Numbered from the stretch's first letter, positions 35,208-43,887 are shown. The stretch is DNA of 64,000 nt from an uncultured Olsenella sp. (GCA_900540955.1 UQIF01000009.1:8111-72110), one strand, 5' to 3'. Notes: a model not told the origin generated them from the letters alone. Numbers and translations are program-made.

Positions 35208-37304
35208 ATGGCAGACACCAAGGATTTCCTGCTCGAGATCGGCACCGAGGAGATGCCTTCGGCTCCGCTCATCAACGCTTCCAAGCAACTTCCCAAGCTC
35301 ATCGTGAAGATGCTCGACGATGCCGGGCTCGCCCACGGCGACGTCCGCGTCGTGTCCTCGCCCCGCCGCCTCGCCGCCATCGTTTCCGGCGTCGCCTGCG
35401 CGACCGAGGCCGTCCACGACGTCAAGCGCGGGCCTAAGGCTCAGATAGCCTTCGACGCCGACGGCAACCCCACCAAGGCCGCCCAGGGATTTGCCCGCAA
35501 ATGCGGCGTCGATGCGTCCGCGCTCACCCGCGGCGTCGCCGAGGACGGCAACGAGTACGTCTTCGCCGAGAAGAACGTGCCCTCCAAGCCCGCGATGCCC
35601 ATTCTCTCGGCCCTCGGCCACGACGTCATCGCGGCCATCGAGTGGCCCAACTACCGCTCTCAGCGCTGGGGCTCCGAGCATGAGACGTTCGTGCGCCCTG
35701 TTCGCTGGATCTGCGCGCTCCTTGGCGAGAAGGTCGTTCCGGTCTCCTATGCCGACGTGAAGAGCGGCAACACCACTCGCGGCCACCGTGTCCTCGCGCC
35801 CGGTGAGCACGTCGTTGCCGACCCGTCCCGCTACGAGCGGGTCCTCGAGGATTCCTTCGTCCTCTCTTCCGACCGCCGCGAGAAGGCCATCCGCGAGGGC
35901 ATCGCCGCCATCGAGGCCGAGCGTCCCGGTAGCCACGTTGACACCCCCGCGCGAATCTTCGACGAGGTCGTCAACCTCTGCGAGTGGCCGACCGTGCTCG
36001 TCGGCAAGTTCGACGAGGAGTTCCTCCGCGTTCCTCAGGAGATCATCTGCGAGTCCATGCTCTCCAACCAGCGTTATTTCCCGATTTTCGACGCCGAGGG
36101 CAAGCTCACCCGCGAGTTCGTGATCGTGTCCAACGCCGACCCGAAGGTTTCCGACACCGTCGTCGCCGGCAACGAGCGCGTCGTGCGCCCGCGCCTCGAC
36201 GACGCCAAGTTCTTCTTCGACGAGGACCTCAAGCGCCCGATGGAGGAGTTCGTCCAGCGTCTTGGAATCGTTACGTTCCAGGAGAAGCTCGGCACCACGC
36301 TCCAGAAGGTTCAGCGTATGGAGAAGCTCGCCGCCGCCGTCGCCCGTGGGGCGGGCGAGGACGAGCAGGGCGTCAAGCTCGCCGTCCGCGCGGCGCACCT
36401 CGCCAAGGCGGACCTCGTGTCACAGGCCGTCGTCGAGTTCACCAACCAGCAAGGCGTCATGGGGGGCTACTACGCCGAGGCCGCGGGCGAGGCGCCAGAG
36501 GTCTGCGCCGCGATTCGCGAGCACTATCGCCCGCGTTTCGCTGGCGATGAGCTCCCCTCCGGAGTCTGCGGCAAGTGCGTCGCCGTTGCCGACAAACTCG
36601 ACACCTGCTGCGGCATCTTTGCCATTGACGAGCCCCCGACCGGCTCCTCCGACCCCTATGCCGTCCGTCGCGCCGCGATCGGCATCATCGCCATGCTGCG
36701 CACGCTTCCGTCCGTGAGCCTGAAGAGCCTTATTGCCGAGTCCCTAGCCGCTTATGCCGAGCAGGGTCTCGAGTTCGATCGCGAGGCCGTGGCCCACAAG
36801 GTCGAGCAGTTCTTCGCCGGTCGCCTCAAGTCCATCGCCAAGGACGAGGGCGTCCGACTTGATTCAATTGAGGCCGTGTCCGCCGTCGGCGTCATCGACC
36901 CCGCCGAGTTCATCGCCCGTGCCCGCGCGCTCGACTCCGCCCGTGCCGAGCAGCCCGAGCTCTTCGAGGCCCTTGCGGGCGCTTTCACGCGCGCCCACAA
37001 CCTCGCCGACGCCTCGCTGGGGTGCGAGGTCGACACCTCGATCCTCGGCGATTCCGAGCTCGCCCTTCTTTCCGCTTGTGAAGAAGGGGAGGAGAAGGTG
37101 GCCTCCGCGCTCGCTCGGAAGGATTTCGATGCCGCCTGCAGCGCTCTTGCGGCACTCAAAGAGCCCATCGACCGATTCTTCGACGATGTGCTGGTCATGG
37201 ACGAGCATGATGATGTAAGGGAGAACCGTCTCCGTCTTCTTAACCGCTTCGCGAACGTTTTCGCCGGCGTAGCTGACGTGAGCGCGCTTTCCCGCAAGAA
37301 GTAA
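35208..37304 (+). CDS. glyS: Glycyl-tRNA synthetase beta subunit
   Basis: 698 residues, usual length. Begins DFLLEIGTEEMPSAPL; contains CESMLSNQRYFPIFD, an HD-like region and a C-terminal tRNA-binding domain (DALR-like anticodon-binding). Zero-base gap from glyQ suggests coupling. Binds tRNA-Gly for the alpha subunit. Confidence 0.96.
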   Translation: MADTKDFLLEIGTEEMPSAPLINASKQLPKLIVKMLDDAGLAHGDVRVVSSPRRLAAIVSGVACATEAVHDVKRGPKAQIAFDADGNPTKAAQGFARKCGVDASALTRGVAEDGNEYVFAEKNVPSKPAMPILSALGHDVIAAIEWPNYRSQRWGSEHETFVRPVRWICALLGEKVVPVSYADVKSGNTTRGHRVLAPGEHVVADPSRYERVLEDSFVLSSDRREKAIREGIAAIEAERPGSHVDTPARIFDEVVNLCEWPTVLVGKFDEEFLRVPQEIICESMLSNQRYFPIFDAEGKLTREFVIVSNADPKVSDTVVAGNERVVRPRLDDAKFFFDEDLKRPMEEFVQRLGIVTFQEKLGTTLQKVQRMEKLAAAVARGAGEDEQGVKLAVRAAHLAKADLVSQAVVEFTNQQGVMGGYYAEAAGEAPEVCAAIREHYRPRFAGDELPSGVCGKCVAVADKLDTCCGIFAIDEPPTGSSDPYAVRRAAIGIIAMLRTLPSVSLKSLIAESLAAYAEQGLEFDREAVAHKVEQFFAGRLKSIAKDEGVRLDSIEAVSAVGVIDPAEFIARARALDSARAEQPELFEALAGAFTRAHNLADASLGCEVDTSILGDSELALLSACEEGEEKVASALARKDFDAACSALAALKEPIDRFFDDVLVMDEHDDVRENRLRLLNRFANVFAGVADVSALSRKK

Positions 37305-37385
37305 GATTGATTTGTCCGTTCTATGGCCTCGAGGTCTTGGGGTCGGTCCCGATACAACGCGGGACTCATCTATGGGGGTATCACG

Positions 37386-37772
37386 ATGAATAAGCTTGAC
37401 ATCGACGACGATCTGTTTAACCACCAGGTCCCGAAGATCTACGTTCTGTCTGACTCTCGCGGCGAGACTGCCAACACGGTCGTTCTTGCTGCTGCCGCCC
37501 AGTTCGGCAAGGAGTCTGTGGAGATCGAGCGCCTTTCTAACGTCGCCGATGTCCAGACCGTTCGCGACTACTTCGACAAGAACTTCGACCCGGAGCGTCC
37601 GACCGCGGTGTTCCACACGTTCGCTGACGGCATCCTGCGCCGCGAGATTCGCCGCGAGCTCGACCGCAGGGGCATCCCCTCGATCGACCTGCTTGGTCCG
37701 GCCGTAACGGTCCTCTCCACGCTCACCGGCGAGGAACCGACCCATGCGGTGGGTGCCACCTTCGGCAAGTAA
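37386..37772 (+). CDS. Half-length PPDK regulatory-protein homologue (DUF299 N-terminal part)
   Basis: 128 residues, about half the ~270 of bifunctional kinase/pyrophosphorylases that switch pyruvate phosphate dikinase or PEP synthase on and off. The N-terminal part is well kept (IYVLSDSRGETANTV, TVRDYFDKNF, VFHTFADGILR). The second half, with the GVSRTSKTP-type P-loop needed for nucleotide binding, is absent. The stop at 37770 is followed only 12 bases later by the ancestral terminator, so the IS did not truncate it. GGGGG lies upstream of the ATG. It sits beside ppdK, the usual target. It may be a relic or a repurposed protein. Confidence 0.75.
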   Translation: MNKLDIDDDLFNHQVPKIYVLSDSRGETANTVVLAAAAQFGKESVEIERLSNVADVQTVRDYFDKNFDPERPTAVFHTFADGILRREIRRELDRRGIPSIDLLGPAVTVLSTLTGEEPTHAVGATFGK

Positions 37773-37800
37773 GTAGTAAAGCGAAGCCCCTCCCTGCGAA

Positions 37801-37824
37801 TGAACTGCCTCCCATTTCTTGGAC
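37801..37824 (+). repeat. Left terminal inverted repeat of the IS
   Basis: Matches the complement of 39230-39253 at 19 of 24 positions. Confidence 0.9.
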
Positions 37825-37846
37825 ACGAGAAATGGGAGGTTTTCTT

Positions 37847-38343
37847 ATGCGCACGGACCTCAGGGTGAAGCACGATATCGAGGCCAGGAAGGCGGCAATC
37901 GAGCTCTTCGAGCGAGGCCACGGCTTCAAGCCGGCGGCGAAGGCGCTGTCGGTCCCGCGCGACACCGTGAGACAACGGCTCTACGTATACCGGTCGTTCG
38001 GAAGCGAGGCGCTGCTGACCATGGACGGCAAGCAGGCGAGGTACACATACGAGCAGAAGGTTGCCGCGGCCTCGGCCGTGGTCGACGGCGGGGCGACGAA
38101 GGCCGAGGCGATGGCCGAGCTCGGGATCATGTCGAGGGCGCCGCTGGAAAGGTGGTGCCGGCTCTACCGCGATGGCGGGGCCGAGGCGCTCAGGCCCAAG
38201 CCGAGGGGCAGGCCCAAGGGCTCGAGGGCCAAGCCGCGCGGGCTCACCCGCGAGCAGGAGCTCGAGGAGCGCCGCCGAAGGCTCGAGGCCGAGGTCGCGT
38301 ACCTAAAAAATTGCGCGCCCTGGTCGAGAGGGACGGGCTCTGA
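37847..38343 (+). pseudogene. IS3-family OrfA (helix-turn-helix), frameshifted
   Basis: ATG with GGGAGG six bases upstream. About 153 residues read as two helix-turn-helix segments (AIELFERGHGFKPAAKAL, AAASAVVDGGATKAEAMAEL), an RPKGSRAK basic linker and a leucine-rich coiled coil (LEERRRRLEAEVAYLK). At the six-A run 38305-38310 the frame diverges. Shifting back by one base gives KKLRALVERDGL and a stop at 38341-38343, the expected OrfA end, so one A was probably lost (A7 to A6). Unshifted, the frame runs on through OrfB as nonsense to 39163. Confidence 0.7.
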
Positions 38344-39215
38344 CCAGGGCGAGGGCCGAGGCCGTGAGCGCCCTGCGCGCCTAGGGGCATTCCCTGCGCC
38401 ACCTGCTGGAGTGCTCGGGGCTCAGGAGATCGACCTACTACTACGCCCTCGCTCACCCGGCCGGGCCCACCAGGCCCGAGCTGCGCGGCGCGGTCGCGGA
38501 GATCTTCTCGCGCACCGCGAACGGCCGCGGCCACAGGCAGGTGGCCATGTGCCCGCGCGCCGAGCCGGGCGAGAGGATCGCCGACAAGACCGTGCCCAAG
38601 ATGATGCGGGAGATGGGGGTCCGCTGCGGGATACGCCGCGAGACCGACTACCACCGCTACAACTCCTACAGGGGCGTCGTCGGCGAGACCTTCGGGAACG
38701 CCATGGGGCGCGACTTCTCCGCCGGCGCGCCGTGGCGGAAGATGGGCACCGACGTCACCGAGTTCAAGCAGCCCTGGGGCAAGGCCTACTTCGCGCCGGT
38801 GTACGACTTCGGCAGCAAGGAGATCGTGGCGTGGTCCTCATCGACGAGCCCCAACATGGATCAGCAGGAGCCCCTGCTCGACCGGCTGCTGGAGAGGATG
38901 CCCGGGGGCGCGAGGCCGGTCCTGCACAGCGACATGGGCTGGCAGTACCAGCATCCCCGCTGGACGCAGAGGCTGAGGGCGGCCGGGATCGTCCAGAGCA
39001 TGTCGAGGAAGGGGAACTGCATCGACAACGGCGCCACCGAGCAGGTCTTCGGGCACATCAAGGGCGAGTTCTTCCGGGGAAGGACGTGGCCCGACTTCGA
39101 GTCCTTCAAGGCGGACCTCGACGCCTATGTCGTCCATTGGAACACGAGGAGGCGCCAGGTTAAACTGAAGGGGCTGACCCCGGAGGAGTTCCGGAGCCAG
39201 TCCCTTGCGGCGTAG
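38307..39215 (+). pseudogene. IS3-family OrfB transposase (DDE), with in-frame amber codon
   Basis: In the -1 frame relative to the intact OrfA frame, the normal IS3 arrangement. The reading ...AEAVSALRA is broken by TAG at 38382-38384, then continues HSLRHLL and STYYYALAH. The rve integrase core is intact: Asp in GTDVTEF, Asp in HSDMGWQY, and Glu in CIDNGATEQVF, then YVVHWNTRRR. From ATG 38541 a 224-residue remnant stays open but lacks the HTH_21 start. Without read-through no full transposase is made. Confidence 0.78.
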
Positions 39216-39229
39216 TCTGTATTTAGGCC

Positions 39230-39253
39230 GTCCAAGTTTTGGGGCGCAGTTCA
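39230..39253 (-). repeat. Right terminal inverted repeat of the IS
   Basis: Complement begins TGAACTGC and ends TTGGAC, like the left end. The base after it starts the second GAA copy. Confidence 0.9.
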
Positions 39254-39274
39254 GAAGCGCAGAGAGGGGCTTTT

Positions 39275-39540
39275 CCTTTAACCAAAGTTGACGAAATCCA
39301 AAAATCGTTCCCATCGTAACTCACAATGGTGGATTTCAAGCGCGGGGGCCCTAAATTCCCCTTTTTGCTGCCGCTCACCCGGAACACACTACCGAATATC
39401 AAATAAAGCGCAGCGTAAGTGCGGTGCGTTGCTAGTATGACGGAGTCACGCGGGGTTGCAAGGGCCCTGCAAGGCGTTTGTAGTAAGTGCGCCCGGGCGC
39501 CGTGCCTGGACGTCGAGCAATCAAGAAGCAAGGGGTTAGC
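39275..39540 (+). promoter_or_regulatory. Upstream region of ppdK
   Basis: 266 bases without a gene. An extended -10 (TGC-TAGTAT, 39430-39438) is the best promoter candidate; no matching -35 is seen. A GC-rich inverted repeat TTGCA-AGGGCCC-TGCAA lies at 39456-39472, just downstream of the expected start site, where a repressor could bind. A short GGGG/CCCC hairpin with TTTTT lies at about 39347-39366. Confidence 0.4.
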
Positions 39541-42297
39541 ATGGCTGAAAAGCACGTGTACCGTTTTGGCGCCGGCATCGACGGCGTTAACGCCACTGAG
39601 CCCGCCGGCGAGACCGTCGAGCAGGCTAAGTGGATCGTCGGCGGCAAGGGCGCGAACCTCGCCGAGATGGCCAAGATCGGCCTTCCCGTCCCTCCGGGAT
39701 TCTCCATCACTTGCCAGACCTGCGTCAAGTACGCCAATTCCGGCAACCAGTGGGAGGACGGCGTTCTCGACGAGATCGACGCCGCCCGCGAGAACCTCGA
39801 GCAGCGCATGGGCAAGAAGCTCGGCGACGCCGAGGACCCGCTGCTCGTCTCCGTCCGCTCCGGCGCCCCGTTCTCGATGCCCGGCATGATGGACACCGTC
39901 CTTAACCTTGGCCTTAACGACGTTTCCGTCAAGGGTCTCATCGCCCAGACCGGCAACGAGCGCTTCGCCTACGACTCCTACCGCCGCTTCGTCCAGATGT
40001 TCTCCAACGTCGTTATGGGCATCGACGGCGACCTGTTTGAGGACGCCATCAACGAGAAGAAGGCCGAGAAGGGCGTTAAGCTCGACACCGAGCTCGACGC
40101 CAACGACCTCAAGGACCTCGTCGAGACCTTCAAGAACATCTTCGCGGTCAACGTCGACTCCCAGGCTCACCCCGAGGTCGCCCCCGATGGGCACGCCGCC
40201 TTCCCTCAGGATCCGCAGCTGCAGCTCCGCCTCGCCATCGAGGCCGTCTTTGGTTCTTGGATGAACGAGCGCGCCATCATCTACCGCAAGCAGAACAAGA
40301 TCTCCGACGACCTCGGCACCGCCGTCAATGTCCAGGTCATGGTCTTCGGCAACAAGGGCGATACCTCCGCCACCGGCGTCGCTTTCACGCGCAACCCCGC
40401 CGACGGCACCAAGGAGTTCTACGGCGACTTCCTGGTCAACGCCCAGGGCGAGGACGTCGTGGCCGGTATTCGCAACACCGAGCCTATCGCCGACCTCAAG
40501 AAGCTCCCTGGCCTCGAGGAGGCCGGCCAGCAGCTCGACGACATCTTCGTCAAGCTCGAGGAGCACTACCACGACATGATGGACATCGAGTTCACCATCG
40601 AGCAGGGCAAGCTCTGGATGCTCCAGACCCGCGTGGGCAAGCGCACCGCCATGGCCGCGCTCGCCATCGCCATGCAGTTCGAGGCCGAGGGCGCCATCAC
40701 CAAGGAGCAGGCCGTCATGCGCGTCGCTCCCGAGCAGCTTGACCAGCTTCTTCACCCGCAGTTCGACCCGAAGGCCGACTTCAAGGTCCTTACCAAGGGC
40801 ATGAACGCCTCTCCGGGCGCCGCCGTGGGCCAGGTCGTCTTCTCTGCCGACGCCGCCGTTCACTGCGCCAACAAGGATCAGCCCTGCATCCTTGTCCGCT
40901 GGGAGACCACCCCGGACGACCTCAAGGGCATGGTAGCCGCTGAGGGCATCCTCACCTCGCACGGCGGCAAGACGAGCCACGCCGCCGTCATCGCTCGCGG
41001 CATGGGCGCCCCCTGCGTCTGCGGCGCTGAGGCCCTGAAGATCGACGCCAAGGCAAAGGAGGTCGTCGTCTCCGGCACCGACGTGGTGCTCCACGAGGGC
41101 GACATCATCTCCATAAACGGCACTACCGGCGACGTCATCCTGGGCGCCGTGCCCCTGGTGCGCCCCGAGCTCACCGGCGACCTCGAGACCATCCTCGAGT
41201 GGGCCGACGCCATCCGCTCCGACGCTTCCCGCGGCCGCAACATCGGTGTCCGCGCCAACGCCGACAACCCCGAGGACGCGAAGCTCTCCCGCGACTTCGG
41301 CGCTGAGGGCATCGGCCTCGACCGCACCGAGCACATGTTCCTGGGCGACCGCAAGGAGATCATCCAGTCCTTCATCCTCGCCGAGCGCACCGGAGCCAAG
41401 CAGCAGGCGCTGGGCCAGCTCCTCAAGGTTCAGACCGACGACTTCCTCGGCATGTTCGAGGCCATGGACGGCAAGACCGTCATCGTCCGCCTGCTCGATC
41501 CGCCTCTGCACGAGTTCCTGGACAGCCCGCGTGAGGCCGCCGTCGAGCTTGCCCACGCCGAGGCTCGTGGCGAGTCCGATATTCAGCTCAAGGCCCGCCG
41601 CGACATGCTTACGCGCCTCGACTCCTTCCAGGAGGCAAACCCCATGCTCGGCCTGCGCGGCTGCCGACTTGGCATCGTGTACCCCGAGCTGACCGAGATG
41701 CAGGTTCGCGCCATCGCCGGCGCTGCCGCCCACCTCAAGAAGCGCGGCCTCAACCCCAAGCCCGAGATTATGGTCCCGCTCGTCTCCACGGTCGAGGAGC
41801 TCAAGTGCGTCCGTGAGCAGATCGAGAAGGTCATCCAGTCCGTCTCCGAGCAGACCGGCGTCGACCTCTCCATCCCCATCGGCTGCATGATCGAGATCCC
41901 GCGCGCTGCGGTGACCGCCGACGAGATCGGCCAGTACGCTGACTTCTTCTCCTTCGGCACCAACGACCTGACCCAGATGGGCTTCGGCTTCTCGCGCGAC
42001 GATGTCGAGAGCGCCTTCATCCCGCAGTACCTCTCCAAGAAGATTCTTAAGTCCAACCCGTTCGAGACGCTCGATCCCGGCATCGCCAAGCTCGTCAAGC
42101 TCGGCGTCGAGGGCGGCCACGAGGCCAACGACAAGATTATCTGCGGCGTCTGCGGCGAGACCGGCGGCGATCCGGATTCCATCCAGATGTACTATGACCT
42201 CGGCCTTGACTATGTTTCCTGCTCGCCGTTCCGCGTGCCCATCGCGCGCCTCGCTGCGGCCCAGGCGAAGATCAAGTCCAACGGCGGAGCTCGCTAA
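39541..42297 (+). CDS. ppdK: Pyruvate, phosphate dikinase
   Basis: Reversibly converts pyruvate, ATP and phosphate to PEP, AMP and PPi. 918 residues. N-terminal nucleotide-binding domain (VGGKGANLAEM, VSVRSGAPFSMPGMMDTVLNLG), the swivelling domain with catalytic His480 in GGKTSHAAVIARG, and the PEP-utilising barrel ending in GGHEANDKIICGVCGETGGDP. Thr478, two residues before the His, is the site that the regulatory protein phosphorylates in this family. The ATG at 39541 has AAGGGG upstream; an earlier in-frame ATG has none. Own terminator follows. Confidence 0.96.
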   Translation: MAEKHVYRFGAGIDGVNATEPAGETVEQAKWIVGGKGANLAEMAKIGLPVPPGFSITCQTCVKYANSGNQWEDGVLDEIDAARENLEQRMGKKLGDAEDPLLVSVRSGAPFSMPGMMDTVLNLGLNDVSVKGLIAQTGNERFAYDSYRRFVQMFSNVVMGIDGDLFEDAINEKKAEKGVKLDTELDANDLKDLVETFKNIFAVNVDSQAHPEVAPDGHAAFPQDPQLQLRLAIEAVFGSWMNERAIIYRKQNKISDDLGTAVNVQVMVFGNKGDTSATGVAFTRNPADGTKEFYGDFLVNAQGEDVVAGIRNTEPIADLKKLPGLEEAGQQLDDIFVKLEEHYHDMMDIEFTIEQGKLWMLQTRVGKRTAMAALAIAMQFEAEGAITKEQAVMRVAPEQLDQLLHPQFDPKADFKVLTKGMNASPGAAVGQVVFSADAAVHCANKDQPCILVRWETTPDDLKGMVAAEGILTSHGGKTSHAAVIARGMGAPCVCGAEALKIDAKAKEVVVSGTDVVLHEGDIISINGTTGDVILGAVPLVRPELTGDLETILEWADAIRSDASRGRNIGVRANADNPEDAKLSRDFGAEGIGLDRTEHMFLGDRKEIIQSFILAERTGAKQQALGQLLKVQTDDFLGMFEAMDGKTVIVRLLDPPLHEFLDSPREAAVELAHAEARGESDIQLKARRDMLTRLDSFQEANPMLGLRGCRLGIVYPELTEMQVRAIAGAAAHLKKRGLNPKPEIMVPLVSTVEELKCVREQIEKVIQSVSEQTGVDLSIPIGCMIEIPRAAVTADEIGQYADFFSFGTNDLTQMGFGFSRDDVESAFIPQYLSKKILKSNPFETLDPGIAKLVKLGVEGGHEANDKIICGVCGETGGDPDSIQMYYDLGLDYVSCSPFRVPIARLAAAQAKIKSNGGAR

Positions 42298-42332
42298 TTC
42301 GAGTAAGTTGACTTAGCGTTGTTTTCCGAAGG

Positions 42333-42366
42333 GGAGGGGAGCCTCAGGGTTCCCCTCCTTTGTTTG
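42333..42366 (+). terminator. Terminator after ppdK
   Basis: GGAGGGGA 42333-42340 pairs with TCCCCTCC 42351-42358, followed by TTTGTTTG. Confidence 0.88.
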
Positions 42367-42414
42367 TGCGAGCATTGTGATTGCCGCATTTGAGCGAAAT
42401 AATGAAGGAGATCC

Positions 42415-43413
42415 ATGGGCGTAAAGAAGGGCTCAGGGGCCGGCACGTATCTGATGCTCGCCCTCTCTGTTATCTTTGTTGCAGCATGCGGGGCGGTGTT
42501 CTGGCTCGCCTCGACGGGCAAGCTCTCTTCCCTTCTTTCCGGCATCGGCCCTTCCGCCTCGATTGAATCTCCCGCTTCCGACGACTTTAGCGTGAAGGCG
42601 TTTTCCGATTACTCATGGGACGAACTATCCGAGATCGCGCAGCGGATCTCGGCGGCACCCGACAACCAATCCGGGCTCGAGGTGGCGCGCCGGTTCGGCA
42701 TCATCGGCGATGACGGCAAAATCTCAGATTGCGTACGCGCCGTCCAGCTGTCCGATGGGCAGGTCGCCACGTGCCGCGTGGTCGGTGTCCGAGCCGACGA
42801 CCTCGCGGACGGGTCCGGCAAGGCCGGGCTTACGTTCATGATGTCCTCTTTGGCCCAAAGGCCCATGAACGACGCTGCAACGAACGTCGGGGGTTGGGGT
42901 TCGAGCGGCTTGCGGTCTTGGCTCGACGCCGAGGGTATGGCGCTTCTTCCGTCCGACCTTGCGGAGAGCATCAAACCAGTTTCCAAATTGACGAACAACG
43001 CCGGTGTGGTCATCAACGGGTTCGACATCGTCTCGTCGACCTCTGACAGGCTGTGGCTCTTCTCGTCGTCGGAGGTCTTCGGCGAACTCTCGTGGTTTGC
43101 TCGCGAGTTCGGGACCAAGCCAATTCCGAATACGGTCTACACCGATTTCGCGCCTTACGATCGGCTCATCTCTTCCGAGGGCCCTCAATATGCCTATTTC
43201 TCCGACAACGGGGTTGCCGACCTCTCTGGTTATGGGGTTTTGCCGGGTGCGCTCGGCCAGACGTCTGAAAACTGGTGGATGCGGACTCCGTACCCCGTCA
43301 GCTTTGCCGGCATCGACGAGTCTTGTTTCTATCAGGTCATGGCGAGCGGGTACCCCTCAACGGTCCTGTCTTCCGACCAGCAGAACGGCGTTGTCGCTGG
43401 ATTTTGCCTTTAG
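42415..43413 (+). CDS. Membrane-anchored DUF6273 protein
   Basis: 332 residues, GAAGGAG six bases before the ATG. Membrane segment or uncleaved signal at ~11-32. The outside part has a linker and then a DUF6273-like domain: GWGSSGLRSWLDAEGMALLPSDLAESIKPV is the typical run (positions ~161-190), with YGVLPGALGQTSENWWMRTPYP near the end. Such domains occur in surface proteins of gut Firmicutes and Coriobacteriia; no activity is known to me. Single-gene unit between ppdK and rplS. Confidence 0.75.
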   Translation: MGVKKGSGAGTYLMLALSVIFVAACGAVFWLASTGKLSSLLSGIGPSASIESPASDDFSVKAFSDYSWDELSEIAQRISAAPDNQSGLEVARRFGIIGDDGKISDCVRAVQLSDGQVATCRVVGVRADDLADGSGKAGLTFMMSSLAQRPMNDAATNVGGWGSSGLRSWLDAEGMALLPSDLAESIKPVSKLTNNAGVVINGFDIVSSTSDRLWLFSSSEVFGELSWFAREFGTKPIPNTVYTDFAPYDRLISSEGPQYAYFSDNGVADLSGYGVLPGALGQTSENWWMRTPYPVSFAGIDESCFYQVMASGYPSTVLSSDQQNGVVAGFCL

Positions 43414-43425
43414 TTATGAATTTTC

Positions 43426-43454
43426 TTGATGCGAAGGCCAAGCTCGGCTATAGT
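43426..43454 (+). promoter_or_regulatory. Promoter of rplS
   Basis: TTGATG 43426-43431 and TATAGT 43449-43454 with the ideal 17-base spacer, about 68 bases before rplS. One of the clearest promoters in the window. Confidence 0.8.
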
Positions 43455-43522
43455 TTCTCCTTGTGTGTAAGCCTATGTGTCGTTCGCAGGTCGCGTCGGC
43501 ACCTCTAGAGACGAGGAAAACT

Positions 43523-43864
43523 ATGGACTACATCCGCGCTATCGAGCGTCAGCAGATCCGCGAGGACATTCCCGCGGTTAAGGTTGGCGACAACGTCAAG
43601 GTTCACTATCGCATCATCGAGGGCGATCGCCAGCGTGAGCAGATCTTCCAGGGCGACGTCATCCGCATGAGCGGCGAGGGCGCCCGCGAGACCTTCACCG
43701 TCCGCAAGATCTCCTTCGGCTGCGGCGTCGAGCGTACCTTCCCGCTTCACAGCCCGAAGATCGCCAAGCTTGAGGTTGTCCGCCACGGTGCCGTCCGTCG
43801 CGCCAAGCTCTACTATCTCCGTGATCGCGTCGGCAAGGCCGCCCGCATCCCCGAGAAGCGCTAG
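43523..43864 (+). CDS. rplS: 50S ribosomal protein L19
   Basis: 113 residues: PAVKVGDNVKVHYRIIEG, RIQ-like QIFQGDVI, GCGVERTFPLHSPKIAKLEVV and KLYYLRDRVGKAARI are all typical. ACGAGGA lies before the ATG at 43523. Lies at the interface of the two subunits. It is separate from the rpsP-trmD operon here. Confidence 0.96.
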   Translation: MDYIRAIERQQIREDIPAVKVGDNVKVHYRIIEGDRQREQIFQGDVIRMSGEGARETFTVRKISFGCGVERTFPLHSPKIAKLEVVRHGAVRRAKLYYLRDRVGKAARIPEKR

Positions 43865-43887
43865 TTTCTGGTTTGAACCGTTTATGG

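Larger units (their letters stand above)
37801..39253 (+). mobile_element. IS3-family insertion sequence, 1453 bp
   Basis: Complete element with imperfect 24-bp terminal inverted repeats that start TGAACTGC and end TTGGAC, and a 3-bp direct repeat GAA on both flanks (37798-37800 and 39254-39256). It carries two frames: OrfA (helix-turn-helix) and OrfB (DDE integrase). Both seem damaged: an apparent one-base loss in an A-run ends the OrfA frame wrongly, and an amber codon lies early in OrfB. Confidence 0.93.
37785..39274 (+). terminator. Terminator hairpin split by an IS3-family element
   Basis: The left arm is AGCCCCTC 37785-37792 plus CTGCG 37794-37798. The right arm is CGCAG 39258-39262 plus GAGGGGCT 39264-39271, with TTTTCCTTT after it. 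Removing the element and one copy of its GAA duplication restores a near-perfect 14-step stem with a three-base loop. The IS therefore landed in the loop. Confidence 0.85.

Noticed and set aside
37832..39163. A single 443-codon frame across most of the IS
   Set aside because: Only the first ~158 codons resemble OrfA. After the A-run it reads OrfB out of frame and gives an Arg/Gly-rich nonsense sequence.
37386..39253. IS insertion as the cause of the short PPDK regulator
   Set aside because: The stop codon and the left arm of the terminator both precede the IS, and the terminator is restored when the IS is removed, so the gene was already short.
39223..42120. A 965-codon open frame on the minus strand opposite ppdK
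   Set aside because: Shadow of codon bias in GC-rich DNA; the plus strand encodes a complete, well-conserved PPDK. The same applies to long minus-strand frames opposite glyQS (34239-36398), obgE-proB (23294-25399), mrdA (15665-17305) and the TPR gene (10682-12508).
42375..42403. TTGTGA-17-AATAAT as promoter of the DUF6273 gene
   Set aside because: Hexamers and spacing look good, but transcription would begin past the gene's clear ribosome site GAAGGAG, so both cannot be used. The true promoter may lie elsewhere.
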